Below, piece by piece: positions 49,245 through 59,799 of a DNA stretch of 64,000 bases. The stretch's first letter is position 1. The number at the start of each line of letters is the position of its first letter. The translations under genes were made by a program, and so were the position numbers. The DNA is from Auricularia sp. M13 (lineage: Eukaryota > Basidiomycota > Agaricomycetes > Auriculariales > Auriculariaceae), in contig CM073195.1 of assembly GCA_037042915.1 (NCBI GenBank), positions 2,232,001 to 2,296,000 of the forward strand, written 5' to 3'. The notes below the pieces were generated by a model. That model worked only from the letters and a program-made list of their open reading frames with translations, was not told the origin of the DNA and made no database searches.

Positions 49245-50799
49245 ATGGCTCAGCACGGCTCGATCGACGTTGTCAAGATCTCATGTGCGCTGCCCGCCCT
49301 CGAATATTTGATAACGCATCTAACGCTGCCATTTTCCGCGCAGTTCCCGGCGATCCGAAGAAGATCACGACTGTCGTCGTGAGCGACGGCAAGACCGGCG
49401 CGCAGAAGGAGATTTCGTACACCAACTGCAAGCTTGTCGGCAACGGCTCCTTTGGCGTCGTATTCCGTGCGCGCATGCTCAATGTACCCTCGGAGGAGCA
49501 GGATATTGCCATCAAGCGGGTCCTCCTGGATAGGCGGTTCAAGGTGCGTCTGCGGGCGTAATGAATGCCCTTTTCAGCTCTGCATCCCTGTTGTCGCTGA
49601 CACCGCTGCTAAATGCCCAACAGAACAGAGAGCTCCAGATCGCGCGGCTCGTTTCGCATCCCAATGTCGTGCAGCTGCGCGCGTTTTTCTATTCGAACGG
49701 CGACAAGGTGCGCGACTGGAAAGGCTGCTGATTCAGCGAACTGACGCCCCTCGCTGCAGAAAGACGAGATGTATACCAACATCGTCCTGGAATACGTTCC
49801 AGAGACGCTCTACAGCGCCGCCCGGCATTACGCCAAGCTCAAGCAGCCCATGCCGCCCTTACAGATGAAGCTGTATACCTACCAGATGATGCGCGCGCTC
49901 GCGTACATCCACGCCGTCGGTATATGCCACCGCGACATCAAGCCGCAGAACCTGCTTGTGGACACCGTCAAGGGCGTGCTGAAGCTCATTGACTTCGGGA
50001 GCGCCAAGGTCCTCGTCGCGGGCGTGCCGAACGTGTCGTACATCTGCTCGCGGTACTACCGCGCGCCGGAGCTGCTGTTCGGGTCGACGAGCTACACCAC
50101 CGCCATCGACGTTTGGTCGGCGGGCTGTGTGATGGGCGAGCTCATGCGTGGCGAGCTGATGTTTCCCGGGGAGAGCGGCATCGACCAGCTGGTGGAGGTC
50201 ATCAAGGTGCTCGGCACGCCGTCCAAGGAGCAGATCAGGACTATGAACCCCAGCTATGTGGAGCACCGGTTCCCGCAGATTGCACCGCGCCCTTTCGAGC
50301 AGGTGCTGTGATTTTTAGGCGCAGTATTCGGCTACAGACTGACTGACGGTTTTATCGTTTTGGACGCAGGTGTTCCGCCCGCGCACGGCGCCGGAGGCGA
50401 TCGACCTTGTGTCCAAGCTTTTGCAGTACTCACCGGAAGCGCGGTTCAGCGCTGTCGAGGCAATGGCACATTCCTTCTTCGATGAACTGCGGCTGGAGAG
50501 GACGAGGATGCCGGGCGGCAGGGACATGCCCAAGCTGTTCAACTTTACCAAGGAAGGCGAGTGCCGCCGTACCCTTGTCGCATCTATCCAATCTGACGCC
50601 CTTTCCGACAGAGCTGTCGATGCGGCCAGACTTGAACCGACGACTCGTGCCGGCGTGGTGCGAAGCAGAGTTGCGCGCGCGGGAGATCGACCTCGATGAC
50701 TTCGTGCCCACACCGCTTGAACAGGTGTGTTGCTCGTTTCCACGAGCTGCACGCGATATTGAGACATTGTTATTACAGCTTCGTATCAGCCTCGATTAA
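49245..50799 (+). CDS. GSK3: Glycogen synthase kinase 3 (GSK3/shaggy-type Ser/Thr kinase)
   Basis: Seven exons: 49245-49284, 49344-49543, 49624-49707, 49760-50302, 50370-50556, 50612-50724 and 50779-50799. They join in phase to 395 residues, the usual fungal GSK3 size. Visible hallmarks: Gly-rich loop GNGSFGVV (residues 46-53), ATP-binding Lys71 in IAIKRVL, catalytic [10 protein letters not shown] (Asp167), IDFGSAKVL (Asp186), and the activation-loop autophosphorylation segment [14 protein letters not shown] (Tyr202, equivalent to Tyr216 of human GSK3-beta). The C-terminus carries [18 protein letters not shown]. Intron 1 has a CTAAC branch point. The fifth intron (50557-50611) starts with GC (G|GCGAGT), and this join restores the conserved KEELS. 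GSK3 in fungi acts in the cytosol and nucleus in stress, cell-cycle and carbon signalling. It appears single-copy here, and nothing suggests decay. Confidence 0.95.
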
Positions 50800-51370
50800 C
50801 AACTGTGGACTGTTTTTTTCCCTGTCTCTCTCACTTACTGCTTGTGTTCATCGTGTGACTTTGATGCTGGCATCTGTAGCAAGGATTGAATTACAAGGAA
50901 TGTTTGTAACACGAGCGATGCGTTCGCCGGCTTACGTCGCAACCCGTGAAGCTGCCTATGATCTACCTGATGACTTCCGTACGTTGTGTAGATGCAATGC
51001 TCGGCGGTGAGATTTCCCAAAAATGTCGGCTCAGCCACGCCAGGAGCTAAACGAGCTTTACGATCCTCCGGGAGCTCCGGGAGTTCCTGAAAGTTCCTCT
51101 TGAGCAGTTCAGGCAATATTTTCCCTGAAATTATGTTGAGACACATTAGATCTATCTTTGCTGCATCAAACCCGAGGTCTCAGTTTTGAAATTGAAGGCG
51201 CGAGCGACGTTTCAGGTTCCTGGCGTAATTGGCTCGGCTCCCGGGTTGTCCCAAAGAAACTTTAGGGGTGCGGATGATTTCCCCATCCAGGTCGCCGACC
51301 GTCCAAATTTGGAGGCTCCGGCGGCTCTTGACGTTGTTTTGCTGACAGCCGCCAGGCAGGCCGCCCAGTG

Positions 51371-51425
51371 CAATGCACAAGGTACTGCCTTTGTCTCACT
51401 GACGGCGGCCCACTCTGTATAAAAT
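51371..51425 (+). promoter_or_regulatory. Core promoter of 106-residue family member 3
   Basis: CAATGCACAA at 51371-51380 and TATAAAAT at 51418-51425, 76-83 bases before the ATG. A GCCGCCAGGC word lies at about 51349-51358, as in member 1. Confidence 0.65.
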
Positions 51426-51500
51426 TGATCCCAGTCCGCCCGGTTTCCATACCACCGACACCCGTACCAAGTTTACTCCCCGTCGCCCAGCTCTACTAGA

Positions 51501-51821
51501 ATGAAGTCGTCCTCTTCATACACTCGGACCGACAAGAAAAGCGAAGTTGCGCAGGTGAAAGACGGCATCTTGAAGACGAACACCACCGACACCATCACCG
51601 AGAACATCGACGAGGCTCCCATCGGCGTCCAACCACCAAACTTAGGTAGCGAGGCCGGGAATACTCGTCTCAGAAAATCTGCGTCGTCGCGCACGATTCG
51701 CGAGGTGTGGCGCTTCGAGCCATACAACTCGAAGAAGCGTCTCCGTCGCGGAGAGCGCGTCGTCCTCCGTGCCAGTACCACGACAACCGTGTCGCAGGTG
51801 TTCACCGAGCGCGTTGAGTGA
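51501..51821 (+). CDS. Small orphan protein family, member 3 (106 aa)
   Basis: Intronless, starting MKSSSSYTRTDKKSEVAQV and ending TVSQVFTERVE. Shared blocks with member 1 are SSSSYTRTDKK, GILKTNTTDTITENI, NTRLRKSASSRTIREV and KKRLRRGERVVL. Length and promoter words are the same as in member 1. No signal peptide, membrane span or known fold is visible. It sits about 700 bases downstream of GSK3 in the same orientation. The function is unknown. Conservation of length, both ends and promoter among three dispersed loci supports a real gene. Confidence 0.75.
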   Translation: MKSSSSYTRTDKKSEVAQVKDGILKTNTTDTITENIDEAPIGVQPPNLGSEAGNTRLRKSASSRTIREVWRFEPYNSKKRLRRGERVVLRASTTTTVSQVFTERVE

Positions 51822-51829
51822 CTTGGGAC

Positions 51830-53040
51830 AGTGTCGGGCGGGTGTAGTCCTATAATTTTTGCGTTTGCTACCGTGTGTTCAGATGCGCGCTTGCTCCGCT
51901 GTACCGTGTGCCGCGGTGTTACTTGAATACAGCTTGCTATATTTTTGAATCGCCTAATGCTGATAAGATGTAGAGAAATGGATACTAGGAGCGTTGAAGG
52001 TGAGTCACAGGAGTATGATGTACAAAGGATCAAGTGACGCACCACAACCTGCTTCACCTTGCCGAAGAATGCTGGCCTCACGTCCGTAAACCGCGTGAGC
52101 CATGACGGCACCGCAGCTCGCCGCAGTGCGTAGGCGTCTTCCACACAGGTGGTCTTCCCAGAGCGGGAAAGGAAAGTGGATAAAGGGACAGCAAGAACGC
52201 GATGCGGGCTGTTGAGGATGGCGTCGGGCGCGCATCGGCTTGGGGCGCTCTGGCGATAGACACTGGCCAGCTATTCTCTGCTGTCACCAGCCTTGCCACG
52301 GCACATGAATTTGAAAGATTCCGCACTAATTTCATGCCCACAGCTATGCATGCCTAAGCGTATGGAGTGCTGGCGCTCGCGCTGGCGGATGTAGGTGCAC
52401 GAGGACAAGATTGGTACGCGCTTTGCAACTCCGCTCCGCATCTCTTTCTCTTGTCTGGCTACGCCGTGACCTCCGGACGCCACAGCCGGGAATTTAGCCC
52501 TTCTTCCAAGTCCAAATGACTCAATGAGCTTTTGGTTTACCTTATTGTCACGGAAGTCATAATTCTGAATAATTTTTACAGCGTTTGACACTGACACATA
52601 CAGCCAACCCCCAGCCTTTTGCAACAGCTCGATACCGGCGGGGCCTGACAGCGCCCGTCGTGAAAGGTGACTAAAAATCCATATTGGTCGTTATCTAGCC
52701 TTTCCACAAGGTTACAGCGAACTTCAACCATCATCGCCAGCTCCGATGCCCGATACGCCACTCGAACGCGCCGCCTTCCACTCCCAGAAAGGCCATCCAT
52801 ACTTCTCTGACTATGGCTTCTGCATGCTCCCTACCCTTCCATCTGGCCGTGGTCGCGTCAAAAGACGCCGCCAGCGTCACGCAGAGCTCGCTCCGGCACT
52901 CATCACCGCATACCTTGATAGTCACGAACCTTCACTGCCGCAGGTATTTGGTGGTGCTGATTTAATCCCCATTGCTGCCTATCCGCTCGGTGCCGCAACG
53001 TCGGGGGCAGTGAACGGAATCTGAGTTCAATTCGGTGCCG
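51830..53040. other. Intergenic with coding-like pieces on the minus strand
   Basis: Minus-strand frames look partly coding, for example REHAEAIVREVWMAFLGVEG (about 52830-52770) and AVPSWLTRFTDVRPAFFGKV (about 52120-52060). I could not find a consistent exon chain. A plus-strand frame of 92 codons (52746-53024) overlaps the first piece. A small gene may be present, strand uncertain. Confidence 0.3.
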
Positions 53041-53049
53041 TCTCTTCCT

Positions 53050-54132
53050 CACGATCCACGTCGTGCCGGTTACCGTTTACCTCGCACAGGATCTCCAGCG
53101 AGCTGCAAAAGGTGGATATTTACTCTTTCAGCCCAATATTACCAGTTGCCGTAATCTGATGGCAAGACGAGGGTCAGGCCGAGTGTAACCAGTCCTTCCT
53201 CGGCACACGCGCTCACTGAGTATATTTTCAGATTATGCGTCGCCTTCGTGGTGTACGGCACAATGGACATCAGTGGAATACTTGCACTGGCCGACCGTGT
53301 TGGCTCCATCGTCATTCCTGTGAGCGATGAACGTCAAGATGTTGTTGCTCTGGCGGGTCTACTCAATGCCTGCCGAAACATCAACTATCTGTTCGTTAGA
53401 AGGCGTAGCATATCAGGTCTTGCTGCCCTACTCGACGGGCGACTGCCTCACGTGCAGCGTATTTTTCTCAACACGCTCCCATCCCCTGGATTTCGGGGGC
53501 AGGAGCTTGTTGCGTTGCTGATGCACATGCCAGGCCTGCGGCACGTCAGCTCGCTTCCGCGGCTGTCGGAGGCGCTCCAAGGACCGGAAAACCTTCATCT
53601 TGAACACATCGACATTGCAATTGGCCACTGGATCGCCCTGCCGCTGCTCCTCACGCGACGATGGACCGCACGCAGCGTGGATATCCGGATCTCCAGAGCC
53701 TCATGGCAATGCATCGAATCCGTCGACTGGACCGCGGTCAGAGCGCTCCCAGAAATTGCCACGCTGTGTCTGCATATTGAGCAGTCGCGCGAGAATGGCC
53801 CTGCACCCGCGCTGTCCTTCATCACCGCATGCTCGGCGTTGCGCATCCTTCAGCTCGGCGCATCGGTAGCTGAGATCTCCGTATTGCTTCCTCTGGTCTT
53901 CAACAGCTGCCGTGGGCTGCGCCGGTTGGAGTTGTACCTCAAAGATGTTGCAATGCAGCCAGACGACGCAGTCGCGTTTGCCGCCCTTCGGACACAGGCA
54001 ATACGCAAATTGCACGCACTACGCACGCTGGAAATCCACGTGCACCGCAATACACACCTGCTGGAGGACCTGTTGTTGTTCTGCCGACAGCGCCGCATCG
54101 CATGCAGGGTGCAATCGGCCACTGGCAGATGA
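53050..54132 (+). CDS. LRR/F-box-like protein, paralogue 1
   Basis: The main exon runs from an acceptor at about 53230 (TATATTTTCAG) to a stop at 54132, with LADRVGSIVIPVSDERQDVV near its start. A plausible 5' exon near 53050-53110 reads YLAQDLQRAAKG. Leucine-rich stretches recur: LFVRRRSISGLAALLDGRLP, LPLLLTRRWTARSVDIRI and LRRLELYLKDV. The C-terminal block LRTLEIHVHRNTHLLEDLLL, FCRQRRI is shared with the two genes to the right. Basidiomycetes have large families of such F-box/LRR-like proteins of unknown target. I could not read a clear F-box, so substrate-receptor function is only an inference. Confidence 0.6.
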
Positions 54133-54139
54133 CTTACAC

Positions 54140-55730
54140 GCATTCGTGAACGTAACCGACGCTTCGACCCCTTGGTCCACCGCGATATTTATTGATATTT
54201 CCCTTAAATGTCTGAGCAACTACATAGAGTGATATCCAGCGGCGGTGTTGGCGCACGATTTGAGATCTGCCACTAGCTCAGGGTGGCCGCAAATCCTGGT
54301 TTGCGCTTTGCAACTCCGACTCGCCTTTTTCTTCTCTCCACATGACCGCCAGCGGCGCCAATGACAGTGCCGCACGACGCCCCAGGCAGATTCGATGTTG
54401 GGGACCGCCGCAAGTGCGCGCTACAATGGATTAAATCAGTTGCTCACTTTTTTACGGTTCAGAACTTCGGACCAGGAAAAGGCGCTGGAGCAGTTGGTCG
54501 GACTGTGCACCCAGTGCTCGTACACACCACCGGCGCTCGTATTACAATCCTGATCTCCGTAGGCGGCGCGCAACCTTCCTCGAATGACTTCCAGTATCGA
54601 GCTCGGTGTGCCTTGTTTTCTCGCCCTTTCCTGAGGGAATTCAACTCGCGGCGGCGAGCTCCTGTGGAAGCTTCAGGGCACCAGGTTCGACCCGACGCCT
54701 GCGCTCTGCAACTCGGGCTCGTCAGAGCGGGCGCGTCAATTTCCTTTCCGAGCTCGCCGACGGCTTGGTCCTACCCCAGCTGCCACGCGCGCAGCGGGAC
54801 TGCGATGCGCAAAGCGCACATTGAGAGGCGCAGGACACCATACTACGGCTCAGTCCAGCAACCGTTGCGCAGGGAGGACGCAAGCGCGTCGGACGGCATC
54901 GCGTGCGCTCCTTTGCAGCGGTAAATGTGACGGCTGACTGACTTGCTGACAGTGTATTCCCGAGCTGCAAGGCGCTGCGCTAGTCGCTCCAAGAGGCAGC
55001 CCCTCAAGTACAGGATTCTGCGCGCCGGTCTCTTTGAGCTTCATCAGCGCGCCGCCCGTCCCATCACGGGCGACGTGTTCAGCTGCTAGACTCCCGCCCC
55101 GCCGTCCGTCACGCCCACACCGTCTTTCGCCACGACCCAGCTGCCACGGGCGATGTGCGCCGTCGGCGATAGCCCCGAGCCGGCTGCGTCGCTCGTGGCT
55201 GCTGCTGTGTGGAGTATGTGCTCGCCGCTGTGCTGGTTGCGCAAGCCACTTGATTGCGACCCATTGCGCGCGATTCACGCGCAGTACTTCTCAAGCTGAT
55301 GGCGCGTGGCACGCTTGCTCGGACTGCAAGCGCGGAGGCGCACGTACCGCTGTGCGCATGCGCGTGCAGTCCTAGCTCAGTCGCAAAAGGATTAGGTCGC
55401 AATGTGATGGGTCGAGCGGCTCGAGCTTACGCGACTGACTTCGTCTTTCCCGTCCTCCAACCACTACCTTGCACGACACCCGCCATCCGCAATTACCGCA
55501 GCTGCGGTGACCCAGCAACTGTCGCTAAATGCAGCGCGTCACCAAAACCAAGCGGCCGTGATTTATCGCTTCGAATATGCCACACGTGCCCTGCGCCATG
55601 GCTTCCGCTCCCACGTCGAGCTGGACGGTGGACGGCCACGTTCGTCACGCAGAGACCCATTACGCATTGGATACTGCGCGTCAATGCGCGTTTAGCGAGC
55701 GATAACGAGGCAGTATGTACAAGTGAGCAC
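54140..55730. other. Intergenic between paralogues 1 and 2, no gene supported
   Basis: GC-rich frames of up to 214 codons occur on both strands (for example plus 55254-55898), without recognisable residues. The minus-strand paralogue 2 ends inside this last frame, so the plus-strand frame is a shadow. Confidence 0.35.
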
Positions 55731-55741
55731 CAAAGCTCGTC

Positions 55742-56860
55742 TCATTCAAGCCGGGGGTCGAGCCATGCGAAGTCGGTCGCAATCCTCCTGCGTCGGCACA
55801 AGCGCTGCAACTCGCCAAAATGGTGGTCGAGGTCATACCGGTGCTGCTCTGTCACGGGCAGGCCAATTCGTAGCGTCCTGAGCGCGGAGAGCCCGTGAGG
55901 GAGTTTCAGCAGGAGCGCGACGATGTCGGACAGACGGCCTGTGCCGGGCTCGCTTGTGCGTGCATTCCACATGAGCTTCAGCGTCAGCATCCGAAGGCGG
56001 CATCCGGGGCGCGTGAGGATGCGCTCGAGCAGGGCGCACCCGTCGCCATCAGAATGCGAGAATCTCATGCCCAGGCTGCGCAATTTGTGCTGGCTTCGAG
56101 CGCAGATATTCGCGACGAAGGACGCTATCAAGGAGGGGATTGCGGTGTCGAGCGCGATGTGGAGCTCGGAGATCGGCAGGCGCGTTGAAGGTGATGTATG
56201 GCTGTCCCAGACCGTCCGGGAGAAGAGGCTCATGTTCTCAGGCGAGAGATCGGGGTGGAGAGCGACGATACGCGCGGTCCACGCGCGCGAGAGGAGGAAC
56301 GGAAGCATCGTGGGCATGCTTTGCGCCCGAATGATCAGCACGTCGAAATGCATGGGAGTCAGCCCGGGAGCTGCTGCTGGATCGGGGGTCGAGACGTCCG
56401 CGGGCCTGGGACGGCTCGGAAAGAATGGACGGAGTGTATTGCAGTGCCGCAAATGTGGCGCCCGCCCAAGCACGCGGAGCAGGTCGATTGCACGGAGCTC
56501 GCGACTATTGGAAAACGCCAAATGATGCAGACTGGGAAGACCATTGCGCAGCACGCGGCAGGAAAGCATCGCAGCGAAGAGGCCAAGGTCCGCCGGGCCG
56601 TCGAGAATGAGATGTTCGAGGCCGGTGCAGCGCGCGACGACCTCGCACAAGGACGCCATGTCACCGCCGTGGTCAGCGCGGCTGTCTATCCACAGAACGA
56701 CGGAGCGGACGGAGACCGCGAATGAGCGAGACGTTTGGACCAGGCGCGCTGCTTGCGCAATATCCCCTTCCCTGAAGCAACACAGCGCCACCTTTGTGCT
56801 ACCAATTTGTGAGGAATGTGCAGATCGCCTGGCGTGATTGAACGGCGCTCACCCAGGTTT
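55742..56860 (-). CDS. LRR/F-box-like protein, paralogue 2
   Basis: The main exon reads KVALCCFREGDIAQAARLVQ, TSRSFAVSVRSVVLWID, then HLILDGPADLGLFAAMLSC, MHFDVLIIRAQSMPTMLPFL, LLSRAWTARIVAL and LRTLRIGLPVTEQHRYDLDH, ending LCRRRRIATDFAWLDPRLE at 55742. An intron with donor GTGAGC and acceptor TTGGTAG at about 56806 precedes it. The upstream exon probably reads LHRLPYLLAVEPASPH (about 56930), so the start is undefined. The order of blocks, the LLSRxWTA motif and the C-terminal C-R-R-R-I motif match paralogues 1 and 3. Confidence 0.6.
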
Positions 56861-57451
56861 TTCCATGTGTACAACGTCTATGCGGAGAGGCAGGCTCGAC
56901 AGCCAAGAGGTAGGGGAGCCGGTGCAGAGAGGGGATTCGGAGTTTCCAAAAAACGCCACGGCCCTCCTTGTTGCCAATGTGCCACACACGCCTTGTTGGT
57001 AACGGCCGTGCAACCTTTCCCAAGGGGTACCGAGGCGTTGCATTGTGGATCAGAAGTGATCATATTGCTATAGGTACACCCCGTCGCGGACCGAATCGCG
57101 TCCAGCTGAACCTAGGAACGGAACTACACCGGGAGGAAAGATGGATAATGCAGCGGTCTTTGGATGTCCTACATTAAACTACAAGAAGATAGACCAATCC
57201 CTCGTTACGAAGTATACGCAATTGGGCGCTCTCAATATGCCCGGCGCGCAAATTGTGATCAATTTCACTCGTGCTGAATCCAGTCCGGGTTTTATTTGCA
57301 GTATAGCAGTTCATTGCAGTTCTATACTAATATATCACGATCGCTTGCGGAGCTACAGTGTCACCGATCTTCAGAGAAGCAAGTCCGACACCTCGCTCGC
57401 AAAGGTCCAAGCATCCCAGTTTTGCACGTCACAAAGGCGCCGTATTCAGAT

Positions 57452-58516
57452 TCAGTTAAACCAGGCGCATGTATACCTAATGCGCCGTGCGCGACAGAAT
57501 GGAACCAAGTCCTCGACGATGGGCGCAAGCTGCTCCGGGTTATGGAATAGGGTGATACGCAGAAAATGCAAAGCGGCGAGGCCACGAGGTATCTCCATCA
57601 AGAGATTCACAAGCTGAGCCAAGCGCTGACGCAGTTCACCAGTAGAGCCCGGCGGAGCCGACAACCTGAGCGCCAAGTGCCGAAGACGAAGGCTGGGAGC
57701 ATCCAGAACGGGGAGAAGGAATGCGGCGATGTCCTGTCTCAGGGAGAGCTCGATTCTGAGGACGCGCAATGCTCCGCATGCGTGGACGAGGAAGGACGCG
57801 ACAGGCGGGGGATAGGTGCGTCCGTTGGCGCGCAGCCACAGATGGATGATCGGAAGCGTCGACTGGTTGTCCCAGTCGTTGTCGCCTAGAATTTTGGTGC
57901 AGACTGGGTGGTTGTCGAGGGAGACCGTGTTGGCCGTCCAGCGGCGCGACAAAAGCAGCGGGAGCATGATTGAGGCGTGCGGCGGCTCTATGTCGAGGTT
58001 GTCAGAATGCAGCGGGCCAAATAACGCGATGTCTTCATCGGTCAGATCGTCCTCGTACGCGTCGGGCAGCATGACGCAAGAGCGCAGGTTGGGCATCATC
58101 ATTAGCAGCTGGAGGATCTCATGTGGCGGAGAGGCGCGCTCGCATCGAATCGCGACGCGAAGCACACGCGAAAAGGGGCCCGGATCGACATAGTCGAGAA
58201 GAGTGGAGAGCCCGCCGATGAGGTTGACGTCGATCAGCAGAGTCTCCAGCTTTGTGCAACGCGCCAGTATGTCGCTGAAGACGCGAACCGCATTGACGCC
58301 TTTGTTGAAATCTGCGGGGCTGAATAAAGCACCGGGAGTAAAGAGGGGATAATTCAGGAGCGTTATGGATTCTGCGAGAGCGCGGGACGTCTTGAGCAGC
58401 TGGACGACGCGCTCGAGATTTTTGGGCTCGATAGACAGCCAGACCAGCTTGCTGCAGTAGATCTGTATGCGATAACGCCGCGGACGTTGGATAACACACC
58501 TCGGCCGTAGCACCAT
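57452..58516 (-). CDS. LRR/F-box-like protein, paralogue 3
   Basis: An uninterrupted frame. I chose MVLRPRCVIQRPRRYRIQ at 58516 as start, since the 51 codons upstream look non-coding; the frame itself opens at 58669. Blocks in order: NLERVVQLLKTSRALAESI, CTKLETLLIDVNLIGGLSTL, ILQLLMMMPNLRSCVMLPD, MLPLLLSRRWTANTVSL, ALRVLRIELSLRQDIAAFLL and LHFLRITLFHNPEQLAPIVE, ending FCRARRIRYTCAWFN. Same family as the genes at 53.0 and 55.7 kb. About 355 residues. No signal peptide or membrane span. The role is unknown. Confidence 0.65.
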   Translation of the reverse strand: MVLRPRCVIQRPRRYRIQIYCSKLVWLSIEPKNLERVVQLLKTSRALAESITLLNYPLFTPGALFSPADFNKGVNAVRVFSDILARCTKLETLLIDVNLIGGLSTLLDYVDPGPFSRVLRVAIRCERASPPHEILQLLMMMPNLRSCVMLPDAYEDDLTDEDIALFGPLHSDNLDIEPPHASIMLPLLLSRRWTANTVSLDNHPVCTKILGDNDWDNQSTLPIIHLWLRANGRTYPPPVASFLVHACGALRVLRIELSLRQDIAAFLLPVLDAPSLRLRHLALRLSAPPGSTGELRQRLAQLVNLLMEIPRGLAALHFLRITLFHNPEQLAPIVEDLVPFCRARRIRYTCAWFN

Positions 58517-58685
58517 TTTATGCGCTAGATATATGAAACAGGGAAGAGATTGGATAGTTGGTGGATGAGGAGCAGGTTCGGCGCTCCAATTTGGTGCCGC
58601 CGGTCGGAGCCACACAATTGTTCCGTTCAGGTTGCCCATTGTGCCCGAGAAATCAATGTAGAAGGGCAAAAAATGTAAGACAAGA

Positions 58686-58922
58686 TTAGAAGTCGTCTTT
58701 GAATAACTTGTATGACCGCAGCCAGTCCATGAGAATTCCTGGCGTGCCGAGGTCCGGCGTCGGGCTTTGGCTATGCATCTTCATGGCACTCCTTCGGCGC
58801 TGTCTCAGTCTCATGAGCAGCTGAGATTCACACTCTGAGAAATTGCATGAGCGTCGAAGTTGCGGTACAGTGATAGCACAGATCCGGCCTGCAAGTCGCT
58901 CAGGCTCCGAGTCGCGCCTCAT
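58686..58922 (-). CDS. Hypothetical 78-residue ORF
   Basis: Open frame MRRDSEPERLAGRICAITVP onward, ending LMDWLRSYKLFKDDF. A palindromic TATATA at 58978-58983 lies about 56 bases upstream and could serve it, but the same box also fits a plus-strand leader. No family is recognised. This is a weak call. Confidence 0.25.
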   Translation of the reverse strand: MRRDSEPERLAGRICAITVPQLRRSCNFSECESQLLMRLRQRRRSAMKMHSQSPTPDLGTPGILMDWLRSYKLFKDDF

Positions 58923-58977
58923 CGTCAGACTCAGATGGTGTCATCAAGAGCGTCCGTGAAGCGCTCGAGCTGGACCG

Positions 58978-59303
58978 TATATAGAGACGGTTCGCAGGGC
59001 ACCTAGCTGCAACACCATCTCTCCCGTTCTCATCATCTGCTACATATGCCCGCGCAGCTTGTCAGGAGTGCACGCAGCGCCGTACAGATGCGTAACCAAA
59101 TCTGGCACTGCATCGACGTCGCTGTCTGGCGCGGAATCCCAACGCCAGGAACTGTTGCACATACTCATTCAACTGGTAGAGGTGCGCGCTGGGATGGATC
59201 GCGGACGATGGTGCCTACACGAGCCGGCGTCACGGCGTGTCTAATGCTCACACTGTCGCCCACGTGTGCAATGCGGGAATATGGGAGCGGACATCCGATA
59301 TGA
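58978..59303 (+). other. Duplicated promoter/leader segment, copy 1, with small ORF
   Basis: TATATA at 58978, then GTTCTCATCATCTGCTACAT and an ATG at 59046 opening an 85-codon frame (MPAQLVRSARSAVQMRNQIW). The same TATA-leader-ATG layout recurs at 59659-59731 with nearly the same spacing (68 and 70 bases). The downstream frames differ, so either both belong to short unrelated transcripts or one has decayed. Confidence 0.35.
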
Positions 59304-59658
59304 TATCTAACAAAGTATTCCCCTGGGTTCTTTCCCCCCGGCGAAGTGCATTTGGGGTCACACGCAGTAGACTATCGAGCTACTAGTACTGGCATTGGCT
59401 ATGGGTGCTTCTGTAGCAGTCGACTTGCGAACTCGTCGCTCTGCGCCACAGTAGATGTCTGAGACGCGGATTTGCGTCCTGGCGCGGAGGGAAAAGGTGC
59501 TGGCGGGTCGATATGTGTCGCTGTCCGTCTGCAAGGAATGATCTGCGTGGGGTTTCGATTGGCAGATTCGGTGCGCGGCCCGGGGAGTAACAGCGCCGCG
59601 TAGCAGCCAGATGGTGTGGGATGACGAGAATGCGGAGGGCGCAGGCGCCTGTACAGGT

Positions 59659-59794
59659 TATAAAGGCGGCTCGCAGAAAGTTGGCAAAGCACACAGCTAT
59701 TCACCGCGCCCGTTCTCATCTGCTATATATGTCAGTTCAGGAAATTGTGACAATTTATAACGGATTCAAGCAAGCGCCGCGTTACTCCCGCTGA
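59659..59794 (+). other. Duplicated promoter/leader segment, copy 2, with 21-codon ORF
   Basis: TATAAA at 59659-59664, then GTTCTCATCTGCTATAT and an ATG at 59729 opening MSVQEIVTIYNGFKQAPRYS, which ends with a stop at 59794. It is homologous to copy 1 in the promoter and leader only. Confidence 0.35.
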
Positions 59795-59799
59795 AGTGT

